The notes beneath the pieces are model-generated. The model did not search any database. It was not told where the DNA came from and saw nothing but the letters and a program-made list of their open reading frames with translations. From Sulfurimonas sp. (GTDB taxonomy: Bacteria; Campylobacterota; Campylobacteria; Campylobacterales; Sulfurimonadaceae), in the NCBI GenBank assembly GCA_015663215.1, contig DQSP01000239.1, positions 1 to 10,226 of the forward strand: a stretch of 10,226 nucleotides of DNA. Reading direction: 5' to 3'. Each line of letters starts with the position of its first letter. Within the stretch, counting starts at the first letter, position 1. The translations under genes and the position numbers were made by a program. This document shows, piece after piece, positions 1 to 7,351 of this stretch.

Positions 1-38
1 AGTATAAGTTTTGAGCTATTTCTTCACAAATAAAACTG

Positions 39-605
39 TTACTTTACTTTCTTTTTTGTCGCTTTTTCTAAATATAACCATAAACTTCCAGCAAATACAA
101 CAAGTATAACTATAGCAATCCAAGGTTTTTCACTTACAACTCCAGCCACCTTTACAAGTGCCTCTCCAGAGTAAAAACTGCCTAACCCAACTACAAGTGC
201 CCAAACAGCAGAACTTCCAGTATTAAAAATTATAAACTTTTTAAAATCGTATTTAGTTAGCCCTATAGCTATGGGAATTAAAGTTTTTATGCCATAAACG
301 AACTTCTGAATTAAGATAATCCATGAGCCATACTTTTTCATAAGTATATGAGAGAGTGCTAGTTTTCTTCTATGCTTTTTAATCCCTTCCATCATCATAC
401 TTTTTTGATAACGTGCAAGATATACAAGCAGTACATCACCTAAAGCATTTGCTACAAACGCGACACTCATTGAAGTAGCCAAGTCCATCTTTCCAAGGTA
501 TGAGAGTACTCCAGCACCCAAAAGTGCTACAAATCCTCCACCTAAAGAGTAGAGAAAAAGTCCTATGTATCCGTATGTTTCTAAGTTACTAAATGTCTCT
601 TCCAT
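39..605 (-). CDS. DedA-family (SNARE-associated/VTT domain) inner-membrane protein
   Basis: A 188-aa polytopic membrane protein. DedA/VTT proteins act in the inner membrane and are linked to lipid-carrier flipping, envelope integrity and proton-motive-force homeostasis; the substrate here is unknown. Visible are a hydrophobic N-terminal re-entrant region (about residues 12-38, rich in Gly/Leu), a second segment at 45-64 ending in VYLARY, the family-like motif KFVYGIKTLIPIAIG at 101-115, and hydrophobic segments at about 125-145 and 162-180, ending in a basic tail. At 101 and 107 Lys sits where classical DedA proteins carry functional Arg, and the acidic residue usual in the first re-entrant loop is not seen, so this is a divergent branch. 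The ATG at 605 has an AGGA Shine-Dalgarno that overlaps the end of uvrB. The gap to uvrB is 12 bp, so the two are probably co-transcribed. Confidence 0.85.
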   Translation of the reverse strand: MEETFSNLETYGYIGLFLYSLGGGFVALLGAGVLSYLGKMDLATSMSVAFVANALGDVLLVYLARYQKSMMMEGIKKHRRKLALSHILMKKYGSWIILIQKFVYGIKTLIPIAIGLTKYDFKKFIIFNTGSSAVWALVVGLGSFYSGEALVKVAGVVSEKPWIAIVILVVFAGSLWLYLEKATKKKVK

Positions 606-617
606 TAAATATTTATC

Positions 618-2600
618 CTATAGTTTTTTAATTTTCATGATTTCATCACGAAGTCTTGCTGCTTCTTCAAAGTTTAACTCTTTCGCTGCTTGTTTCATCT
701 TCAGCATCAACTCTTTTGTAATCGCTTTTTTTTCACTTGCTGGTATTTTATCTTTTTTATCGTGTTTAGTATACAAGTCACCATGGTCATCAACTTTTAA
801 GTTTTCATCAAGAGCACGAATAGTTGTTGTTGGAGTAATACCATGCTTATTATTATATGCATCTTGTATTTCACGTCTCTCTCTCGTAATATCTATAGCT
901 TTTTTCATAGACTTCGTTATCTTATTTGCATAGAGTATAACGCGACCTTTAGAATTTCTAGCAGCACGACCAATAGTCTGAATAAGTGCCGTTTCACTTC
1001 GTAAAAATCCCTCTTTATCTGCATCTAAAATAGCGACTAAACTCACCTCAGGTAAATCAAGCCCTTCACGCAGTAAGTTAATCCCGATAAGAACATCAAA
1101 CTCACCTAAACGCAAGGCTCGAATGATTTGGTTTCTCTCTATTGTGTCTATGTCTGAGTGCATGTACTGTACTTTAATACCTAAATCAGCAAGGTACTTA
1201 GTCAAAGCCTCAGCCATCTTTTTTGTAAGTACTGTTATAAGAACTCGCTCATCATTAACAGTAACCTTTTTTATCTCATCATGAATATCTTCTACTTGGT
1301 TATCTGATGTTTTTATCTCTATAACTGGGTCGAGTAATCCAGTAGGACGAATAATCTGATGTGCAACAACTGCGGACATATCTAGCTCATATTCAGCTGG
1401 TGTCGCTGAAACAAAGAGATATTTGGGTGCTTTGACTATATACTCATCAGCTTTGAGTGGGCGGTTATCAAGTGCTGATGGCAGACGAAATCCATACTCA
1501 ACAAGTACCTCTTTCCTCGCCCTATCTCCTGCATACATACCACGATATTGAGGTAGTGAAACATGAGACTCATCTACTATAACGAGATACTCTTTGTTAT
1601 TTTGAGCAAAATAATCTAGTAGAGTAAAAGGTGCTTCTCCTGGTTTTTTGTCTGTAAGTAAACGCGAGTAGTTTTCTACTCCCTTACACATTCCCGTAGT
1701 TTGTAGCATCTCTAAGTCAAACTCTACTCGCTGTTTTAAACGCTGATGTTCCAATAGTTTTCCCTCTTTGGTAAAATACGCAAGTCTATCATCAAGTTCC
1801 TCTTCTATGCGTTTAATGGCACGAGACATTTTCTCTTGTCCCACGCTAAACTGTGAACAGGCATATATAGTTATGTCTTTGTGAGTGTCTAGGCGTTTAT
1901 TATCAATAACTTCAAAAGTATAAATCGCCTCTATCTCATCTCCAAAAAACTCAATACGAATAGCTTCTTGTTCAAAATAAGGAGGGTAAATATCAAGTGA
2001 TTCACCATTAACTCGAATATGCCCAGAGTCAAAATAAGAATCATTACGAGAGTAGCCCATCTCCACTAAATGCAGCAGCAGTTTCTTCTGGTTTATCTCA
2101 TCACCTACCGTTAAAACCTGAACCATATTTAAGTATTCTTCAGGGTCACCAAGTCCATAGTTAGCAGAAACAGAAGCAATAACTATAACATCATCATAGG
2201 AAAGAAGATTCGCAGTGGAACTTAAACGCATTCGTTCAAGCTCATCATTTATAGCACTATCTTTTTCTATGAAAAGATCTTGCCGAGGGATATAAGCCTC
2301 CGGCTGATAATAATCATAGTAAGAAACAAAATATTCAACATGATTGTTAGGAAAAAACTGACGGAACTCTGAGTACAACTGCGCTGCAAGAGTTTTATTA
2401 TGAGTCATGATGATAGTAGGCATCTTCACATTCTCTATAATACGTGCCATTGTATGTGTTTTACCACTCCCAGTCACACCTTCTAAAGTCTGATAGCGAT
2501 TACCATCGAGGATACTTTTAGTAAGTAGTTTAATAGCCTCAGGCTGATCACCTGCTGGTTGATAAGGAGATGTTACTTTAAAATCTGGTTTCTTTTTCAT
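618..2600 (-). CDS. uvrB: Excinuclease ABC subunit B (UvrB)
   Basis: UvrB, 660 aa, the damage-verifying helicase-like subunit of UvrABC nucleotide-excision repair. UvrA loads it on DNA and it then recruits UvrC. The N-terminus has the family signature [12 protein letters not shown] (11-22), then Walker A GVTGSGKT (41-48), the beta-hairpin that inserts between strands with its Tyr-rich [10 protein letters not shown] (94-103), the UvrA-contact domain (about 155-250), the Walker B-type DESH (343-346), the helicase motifs RPTGLLDP and [12 protein letters not shown], motif [11 protein letters not shown] (about 540-550), and a C-terminal UVR coiled-coil (about 620-655, [13 protein letters not shown]) that binds UvrC. 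Length and motifs are complete. The ATG at 2600 fits the family N-terminus, but no Shine-Dalgarno precedes it and a TATAAT lies only 7 nt upstream. The DedA gene follows 12 bp downstream. Confidence 0.98.
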   Translation of the reverse strand: MKKKPDFKVTSPYQPAGDQPEAIKLLTKSILDGNRYQTLEGVTGSGKTHTMARIIENVKMPTIIMTHNKTLAAQLYSEFRQFFPNNHVEYFVSYYDYYQPEAYIPRQDLFIEKDSAINDELERMRLSSTANLLSYDDVIVIASVSANYGLGDPEEYLNMVQVLTVGDEINQKKLLLHLVEMGYSRNDSYFDSGHIRVNGESLDIYPPYFEQEAIRIEFFGDEIEAIYTFEVIDNKRLDTHKDITIYACSQFSVGQEKMSRAIKRIEEELDDRLAYFTKEGKLLEHQRLKQRVEFDLEMLQTTGMCKGVENYSRLLTDKKPGEAPFTLLDYFAQNNKEYLVIVDESHVSLPQYRGMYAGDRARKEVLVEYGFRLPSALDNRPLKADEYIVKAPKYLFVSATPAEYELDMSAVVAHQIIRPTGLLDPVIEIKTSDNQVEDIHDEIKKVTVNDERVLITVLTKKMAEALTKYLADLGIKVQYMHSDIDTIERNQIIRALRLGEFDVLIGINLLREGLDLPEVSLVAILDADKEGFLRSETALIQTIGRAARNSKGRVILYANKITKSMKKAIDITRERREIQDAYNNKHGITPTTTIRALDENLKVDDHGDLYTKHDKKDKIPASEKKAITKELMLKMKQAAKELNFEEAARLRDEIMKIKKL

Positions 2601-2607
2601 TGATGGA

Positions 2608-2613
2608 ATTATA
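2608..2613 (-). promoter_or_regulatory. -10 box (TATAAT) just upstream of uvrB
   Basis: A perfect TATAAT on the minus strand ends 7 nt before the uvrB ATG. Transcription from it would begin at about 2600-2602, giving a leaderless or nearly leaderless mRNA. There is no good -35 hexamer, which is common for sigma-70 promoters in Campylobacterota. An alternative upstream minus-strand -10 such as TATATT around 2650-2660 is possible and would give a leader, still without a Shine-Dalgarno. Confidence 0.45.
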
Positions 2614-2634
2614 GCTAAAATGCTGTTTTAGTTG

Positions 2635-2646
2635 TTCTCTAGAGAA
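2635..2646. repeat. 12-bp perfect palindrome TTCTCTAGAGAA in the divergent promoter region
   Basis: The sequence TTCTCTAGAGAA is its own reverse complement. It sits between the uvrB -10 (2608-2613) and the plus-strand -10 (2656-2661), centred about 27 bp upstream of the expected plus-strand start point. That position suits a dimeric regulator acting on one or both genes. It is seen once in the window, so an operator role is only a suggestion. Confidence 0.3.
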
Positions 2647-2655
2647 AATTTAATA

Positions 2656-2661
2656 TATAAT
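2656..2661 (+). promoter_or_regulatory. -10 box (TATAAT) for the 110-aa protein gene
   Basis: A perfect TATAAT in an AT-rich stretch lies 45 bp before the ATG at 2707. The predicted start near 2668 leaves a leader of about 39 nt that carries a strong AAAAGGA Shine-Dalgarno (2694-2700). No -35 hexamer is evident, in keeping with Campylobacterota sigma-70 promoters. Confidence 0.55.
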
Positions 2662-2706
2662 ACTTCAAATATTACTCAACAAAATTAACATTCAAAAGGA
2701 AACCAG

Positions 2707-3039
2707 ATGGCTATAGACAATTCACTCTATGATTCACTTCAAAACACATATATAAAAATGACTGATTATTTTAATAAAATTCAACTCCAACGAGAGCATT
2801 CAGTAATGATAGTCAAGCATGAGGAGCTAGCTGAGTTGCTAGAAAAGCTTGATATAGAAGCTATTGAAGAGCAGTGGTCAGATATAAATTCACTGCATAA
2901 AGAGCTTGATGATGTTAAAGAGGATACTAAAAAAGTTTTAGAAGCATTAAATAGCGATGGGGACTCTTTAACTACTGTAGATTGTGTTGTAAGTGGTTTA
3001 GATAATGTATTTGCAAAAATTGCTAAGCTCATTATATAA
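2707..3039 (+). CDS. Hypothetical helical protein, 110 aa
   Basis: I do not recognise this family. The 110-aa product is acidic with heptad-like Leu/Ile spacing from about 10 to 85 (for example EELAELLEKLDIEAIEEQW and LHKELDDVKEDTKKVLEAL), so it is probably mostly alpha-helical and perhaps a coiled coil. There is one Cys at about 93, no signal peptide and no membrane segment, which suggests a cytoplasmic protein. The ATG is 6 nt after a strong AAAAGGA (2694-2700), and a TATAAT at 2656-2661 supports it as an independent gene. It is divergent from uvrB and convergent with the ABC-2 permease gene, whose stop lies 5 bp away. An open frame also exists on the opposite strand across it, but that frame has no comparable start signals and a Ser-rich, low-complexity product. 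Confidence 0.8.
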   Translation: MAIDNSLYDSLQNTYIKMTDYFNKIQLQREHSVMIVKHEELAELLEKLDIEAIEEQWSDINSLHKELDDVKEDTKKVLEALNSDGDSLTTVDCVVSGLDNVFAKIAKLII

Positions 3040-3044
3040 AAATA

Positions 3045-4190
3045 TTAGGCTCTTCTCTTCTTATCAAGAATAAAATACGCTAGACCTGCATAAACTACTG
3101 CTTGTATCCATAAGGTTTTATATTGAGGCATGATTGCATTAAACTCTACACCCATCTGGTTTAATCTTAAAAACCCTTGCATCGCGGGAGTTGATGGCAC
3201 AAGATATGAGAGGTTTTGTATGAACATAGGGATGGCTTCTAGTGGCCAGATAAAACCAACACTAAAGACAAGAGGTAAAGAACTAAATAGTATGACAGGA
3301 GTTGCTATCTCGCGAGAGCTAAAAAGTGCCCCTAAAAATATTCCAAAAAATATACTAGCTGTGAGAAATGCTACTGAAAAATTTAATAAGTTTGATACAG
3401 AAGATATATGTGTCACTTCAAAAAAGCTAAAACTAAAACCAAAATAAAAGAGTATATGCACAAAAAATATAGCTCCAAAGATAATGAAACGCGAGAGCAT
3501 CATCATCCAAACTGGTGCCTCATTATAGTACCCCCTCTGCCTTGTTCTTATTCTTTCATTTATCCCTCCGCCTAGTATGCCAAGACCTATAAGCATAGTC
3601 TGTTGGAGTATGATAATATATACGGCAGGTATAACATACTGTGTGTAGCTATTGTTTGTGTTAAAGAGGTTTATTGTGTTGAGTGTGTATGGTGTGTATG
3701 CTTTAACTGCTCCTACCATAGGGGCACCTGATATGAGCAGTTTACCGACTTTCATACTTGCACTCTGTGTTAGGACTGACTTCATCGCTCCCTCTAAAAC
3801 TGCGCCATAGATAAGAAAGTAACTGCTATCGGCACCAACTGCCACAACAGGTGACTTCCCTAGAGTAACATCTTTAGAGAAGTTGTGAGGAATGACTACA
3901 ATGGCCTTTATATTACCTTCAACTAAAGCATTTTTGGCATCCCTTTCACTCATATCATATCTTGTAATACTTATTTGGGGAGTGCTATTTAACTTAAATG
4001 CTATCTCTCTACTGAGCTTACTTTTATCCAGATCAACAAAGCTAATACTAAGCCCACTTACACTTTGCGATGAGCATGGTTGTGGATATAAGAAAACATA
4101 GAGTAAAACTCCACCAATTATAGTGAGCACTAATGCCACATCAGTAAATATTAGCTTAGATTCTGCCTTGAAAACTTTAAAAAATTTCAT
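3045..4190 (-). CDS. ABC-2 type transporter permease (distal gene of export operon)
   Basis: An ABC-2 family permease (ABC2_membrane_3/YhhJ-like layout), 381 aa, expected to pair with the preceding permease as the inner-membrane channel of a drug or small-molecule exporter. A first membrane helix lies at about 16-35. It is followed by a large periplasmic domain (about 36-185) with the family-like SFVDLDKSKLSREIAFKLN, then five more helices, ending IQAVVYAGLAYFIL and a basic KKRRA tail. The ATG at 4190 has an AGAGG Shine-Dalgarno (4199-4203) lying inside what was probably the 3' coding end of the upstream permease. That gene's reading frame, if its stop is read through, would end in an ATGA overlap here. 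The frame is open throughout. No ATPase gene lies in the operon. The resemblance to Helicobacter pylori HP1486/HP1487-type permeases is from memory. Confidence 0.9.
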   Translation of the reverse strand: MKFFKVFKAESKLIFTDVALVLTIIGGVLLYVFLYPQPCSSQSVSGLSISFVDLDKSKLSREIAFKLNSTPQISITRYDMSERDAKNALVEGNIKAIVVIPHNFSKDVTLGKSPVVAVGADSSYFLIYGAVLEGAMKSVLTQSASMKVGKLLISGAPMVGAVKAYTPYTLNTINLFNTNNSYTQYVIPAVYIIILQQTMLIGLGILGGGINERIRTRQRGYYNEAPVWMMMLSRFIIFGAIFFVHILFYFGFSFSFFEVTHISSVSNLLNFSVAFLTASIFFGIFLGALFSSREIATPVILFSSLPLVFSVGFIWPLEAIPMFIQNLSYLVPSTPAMQGFLRLNQMGVEFNAIMPQYKTLWIQAVVYAGLAYFILDKKRRA

Positions 4191-4237
4191 GATAGTAACC
4201 TCTGTCTAAAGCGTAAAACTACAAGAATAAAGAGTAG

Positions 4238-4240
4238 TCA
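4238..4240 (-). other. Premature in-frame TGA in the first ABC-2 permease
   Basis: The codon context on the minus strand is GCT TTT TGA CTA CTC. The sixteen sense codons after the TGA encode a hydrophobic stretch with a basic end, in the same frame, up to a TGA that overlaps the next gene's ATG. A single G-to-A change from TGG (Trp) explains it. Confidence 0.8.
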
Positions 4241-5329
4241 AAAAGCACTAATGGTAAGTAATTTTTCTACTTCTAAAAATATATCTGCACCGTAGTTAAC
4301 TTGAGATATTTGTAGTTCTACATAGTGTGAGATGGGAAGTATGTCTCGCCAAACAAGTGCAAAGGAGTTCATGTTGTAGATAGGAAAAGTGACTCCCAAA
4401 AATGCAAATGCAGGAGCCGTGTAGACTGCACCAAGACTAAGTGTTCTAGCATAGTCAAACCCTGTTACAAACAAAACTAGTGCAATGACTTGATAGGCTA
4501 CCACAGTTAAAAACATAGCAAATATAGTAATAGCAAAAGAACCCTCAAAGTACCACCCAAGTGTACCGTAAATGTAGAAAAGAAAAAGAGTTCCTATCGT
4601 AGTAAAGATGATGGTATATGGAAGCATTTTTCCTATTATTTTTGCTGTAATATTCTGTGTGCCAAAGTATTCTTTTTCACCTTTATTTTTAAAAAGTACT
4701 CCAAAACTAACAATGGTAGCAACCACAATAAATATTTGCCAAATAGCAGGAAGTAAGGCTGAAACTAAAAAAAGAAAGTAGTTTTTATAGGTGTTAAAAT
4801 ATGGTGTTATCTGTAGTCCAATTGGGGAGACAATATGAAGTGCAGTATCAGAGTTTTGAGTGTTTACAAGGTTTTGCACAAACTCAACTTCACCAGCACT
4901 ATGGGCTACTGTCTCAACAAGTGCTGCAGTAAGAATTTTGCCTATAAGTATGTACTGTGTGTTTAGCATGGCAGTAACTTTTGGCTGTTTTTTTTGCAGT
5001 ACTTCTCTTTGAAAGTTTGGAGAAATGATAACAACAGCATATACTTTAGATGATTTGACTAAGCTAAGAGCCTCTTTTGTACTAAAAGAGTGAGAAAAAA
5101 CTTTTAGTGTTGGTGAAGCCTCGATGTTAAAAAGTAGTTTTTTAGAGAGTTGGCTTTTGTCATTGTCAACGATTGCTATAGGCAACTCAAATGCCACTCC
5201 CTTGTAAAATATACTTATAATCAGTATAAAACTAAAAACAGGAAGAGCAGTAGTAAGTAGTATCAGATAGTAAGAGTTCTTTATCATCGCTATCTCTTTA
5301 GAAAAAGAGCTACTGAGTGCTTCAAACAT
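4238..5329 (-). CDS. ABC-2 type transporter permease, C-terminally truncated by an in-frame TGA
   Basis: A 363-aa ABC-2 permease with the same layout as its downstream neighbour: helix 1 at about 18-40, a periplasmic domain to about 180 containing IAIVDNDKSQLSKKLLFNIE, then a cluster of helices (about 183-212, 233-256, 266-292, 298-318). It ends at EKLLTISAF, before the expected last helix. Reading through the TGA gives LLFILVVLRFRQRLLS and then a stop at 4187-4189 that overlaps the next ATG as ATGA. This would make 380 codons against 381 for the partner, so the ancestral gene was very probably 4187-5329 with Trp (TGG) at this codon. The protein as encoded lacks helix 6 and may be non-functional. 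It starts 10 bp after hlyD with only a weak Shine-Dalgarno. Confidence 0.85.
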   Translation of the reverse strand: MFEALSSSFSKEIAMIKNSYYLILLTTALPVFSFILIISIFYKGVAFELPIAIVDNDKSQLSKKLLFNIEASPTLKVFSHSFSTKEALSLVKSSKVYAVVIISPNFQREVLQKKQPKVTAMLNTQYILIGKILTAALVETVAHSAGEVEFVQNLVNTQNSDTALHIVSPIGLQITPYFNTYKNYFLFLVSALLPAIWQIFIVVATIVSFGVLFKNKGEKEYFGTQNITAKIIGKMLPYTIIFTTIGTLFLFYIYGTLGWYFEGSFAITIFAMFLTVVAYQVIALVLFVTGFDYARTLSLGAVYTAPAFAFLGVTFPIYNMNSFALVWRDILPISHYVELQISQVNYGADIFLEVEKLLTISAF

Positions 5330-5339
5330 AGGCTTTAAC

Positions 5340-6314
5340 TTATAACTCTAGTAAGACACTCATGCCTACTCGTAAATCTTTTATGGGTTTCACAGCTCGA
5401 AGCTCAACTTCAAAACTTTTCATATCAAAGCCTTTACCACTCTCAGTTGCTCGCCAAGTGGCAAATGAACCCATAACTGCAATATTTGTAACTTTAAACA
5501 CATACGATTCATCACTTAAAGCAGGTATTTTTGCTTTAAAGATTTTGTCTTTTTTAAACTCTCTTAAGTAGTCCTCGCGAACAGCAAACTTAGCCCATGA
5601 ATCTTGCATATCTATGATACTTACAACAGGAAAACCAGTCGGTGCTAACTCGCCTGAGTGAATGAGGACTTGTGAAACCTCACCCTGATGAAATGCATAC
5701 TGAGAAGCCTCTTTTATGTAGACATTTACTTCATCTACTTTTGCCGCATAGACTCTCTCTTGTGCTGAAGCTGCTGCTTTTATTTCAACTCTTGCTCCCT
5801 CTTTTGCCATTAATGCTATCTGATGTGCTGCATTTGAAGTGTACTTTGCTGCTTGGAACTTAGTGTAGACTTCATCGCGTTTTTGCTCTGAAATGACACC
5901 TTGTTCAAAGAGTGTGTTGATTCTTTTGTATGTTGTAAGCATCAGAGCTTCAGCTGCTTTTGCTTTTTGCCACTGGTCATGTGCTGCTTGAATTTCTTGT
6001 TTTCTTGCACCATTGTTTGCTTGTGTTTTTTGTGCACCTGCTGCATCTTTTGCTGCTTTTGCTTGTTTGAGTTTTGCATCTACTTCAGGAGAAGAGAGAG
6101 AAAATATAGCATCACCAATCTCTACTTGGTCCCCTTTTCTTACAAAAACATTACTAATGCGACCAGGAAGTTTTGAGCTGATGTTATATGTCTGCGCATC
6201 TATCTCTCCTTGGAGTATTAAAGGTTTTGGCTGATAGGCCTCATAAAAAGTATACACTACCCAACTCATTAAAGCTAAAAGCCCCAGACCTATAAATACT
6301 AAACTTTTTTGCAT
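5340..6314 (-). CDS. HlyD/EmrA-type membrane fusion protein (periplasmic adaptor)
   Basis: A periplasmic adaptor of 324 aa that would bridge the ABC-2 permeases to the TolC-like outer-membrane channel. It has an N-terminal membrane anchor (about 4-23), a first half-lipoyl segment (about 43-78, SSKLPGRISNVFVRKGDQVE), a long Ala-rich alpha-hairpin (about 79-205), a second half-lipoyl segment (about 211-235, IHSGELAPTGFPVVSI) and a C-terminal beta-barrel. At the hairpin tip it has R131, L135 and S142, matching the conserved RxxxLxxxxxxS motif through which adaptors dock on TolC. That argues it was built for a partner like the broken gene just upstream. Its ATG overlaps the tolC stop (TAATG), with an AGAGGA Shine-Dalgarno inside the tolC 3' end, so translation was coupled. 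The frame is intact. Confidence 0.93.
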   Translation of the reverse strand: MQKSLVFIGLGLLALMSWVVYTFYEAYQPKPLILQGEIDAQTYNISSKLPGRISNVFVRKGDQVEIGDAIFSLSSPEVDAKLKQAKAAKDAAGAQKTQANNGARKQEIQAAHDQWQKAKAAEALMLTTYKRINTLFEQGVISEQKRDEVYTKFQAAKYTSNAAHQIALMAKEGARVEIKAAASAQERVYAAKVDEVNVYIKEASQYAFHQGEVSQVLIHSGELAPTGFPVVSIIDMQDSWAKFAVREDYLREFKKDKIFKAKIPALSDESYVFKVTNIAVMGSFATWRATESGKGFDMKSFEVELRAVKPIKDLRVGMSVLLEL

Positions 6315-6559
6315 TACTTTATCCTCTCTGATAACTCTTCTATTTGAAAAAACATCTCTCTATCCCCGCTGAGTACACTCAACTGTGAGAGCTTTTGCAC
6401 AAAGTTATATGCCGCGTTTAATCGCTTTGTTTTGGCACCGAGCAAAAATATTTGTGCATCTACTAACTCTACTGAAGTTGATAGCCCTTCACTAAATGCT
6501 AGCTCTCTTAACCTATAGTTCTCATGTGCCAATTCGATCGAAGAGTTCAAAGCATTAAA

Positions 6560-6562
6560 CTA
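6560..6562 (-). other. Second in-frame stop (TAG) in the tolC-like gene
   Basis: The minus-strand context is AGA GAA TAG TTT AAT. The frame continues as FNALNSSIELAHENYR, a typical TolC second-repeat helix. CAG (Gln) to TAG by one C-to-T change is the simplest origin; TAT or TAC (Tyr) is also possible. A TTG 12 nt downstream could serve only as an unlikely restart. Confidence 0.8.
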
Positions 6563-7348
6563 TTCTCTATCAGACATCATTTCTTTATATGTTTTTTCAA
6601 CTAAAAGAGCTAATCCATCAAGAGCCTCTAATCTTAGGTACTTCACTTTATCATTTAAAAGTTTTGCAGCTTGAACTTCTTCGCTTCTATCTTTTCTCTG
6701 AAGTAGATCTATTTTAACCATAACACCCGCAAACCAAGTAGGAAGTGTACTCATAAGAGGCGAGTCATCTTTATAAAGGTTGTAGTTACCATAAGCTGCA
6801 AGCTCTGGCATCCAAGCTGCTTCTTTTATCTCTACAGGGGAATTACTTTGTGAAGCTTTTGCATCAAGAACTTTCATACCTGCATAGTTACTTTGTGTCT
6901 CTTTTTTGTAGTACTCTTGATTTTGTATATTTTCATTTACAAAAAGCTTTGAACTTAGAACTGGTTTTAGTTTTGTAAGAGAAAAAAGTGCTGATGAGGC
7001 TATTTCAAACTTATGCTCTGCTTTCCTCGTCTCTATCTTCGTAGCATCTAGTTTCACCTCTGCATTTAGGAGTTCTGTCTTTGCTATTTGCCCTTGAGCT
7101 TTAAGTTTTTTTGCATTTTCGTAGTGAATATTCAAAGCTTTTTGAGCTTGAACTCTTGTCTTATAAAGCGACTCACTCACAACAACTCCATAGTAGTACT
7201 TTATAAGTTTTAAAAATTCCGTATCTTTTTTCATCTGAGCCATAGCTCTTTTTTCGCTTATCTGTGCAGCATAAATGTCATTTGCTGCATCTATTTTACC
7301 ACCAACATACAAGGGCCATAAAACCTGTAAATCAGCTAGAAAGATATC

Positions 7349-7351
7349 TTA
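7349..7351 (-). other. First in-frame stop (TAA) in the tolC-like gene
   Basis: The minus-strand context is TCA GAA TAA GAT ATC. The frame continues as DIFLADLQVLWPLYVGGKIDA, the normal TolC path into the first repeat. CAA (Gln) to TAA by one C-to-T change is the simplest origin. The protein made would be only about 100 aa including its signal peptide. Confidence 0.82.

Noticed and set aside
1..38. A feature downstream of the DedA gene
   Set aside because: Only 38 bp are available; I see no open frame, hairpin or motif that can be supported.
2781..3032. Minus-strand Ser-rich open frame opposite the 110-aa gene
   Set aside because: It is the low-complexity antisense image of a Glu/Leu-rich helical protein, while the plus-strand gene has a promoter and a strong Shine-Dalgarno.
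3030..3062. Hairpin terminator between the 110-aa gene and the permease
   Set aside because: Only short AT-only pairing is visible and no U-tract follows a GC-containing stem.
5901..6176. Plus-strand Cys-rich open frame opposite hlyD
   Set aside because: The Cys/Phe richness is the antisense image of the Ala/Lys-rich coiled coil of hlyD. There is no ribosome site, and hlyD is clearly real.
6314..7312. Two separate genes beginning at TTG 7312 and TTG 6550
   Set aside because: Both TTG codons lie inside conserved TolC sequence (before YVGGKIDA and NSSIELAHEN), no Shine-Dalgarno precedes them, and the frame is shared with the upstream segment.
4238..7351. Alternative genetic code or stop-codon reassignment
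   Set aside because: Three different stops are involved and other genes in the window use TAA, TAG and TGA as normal ends, so no single reassignment explains them.
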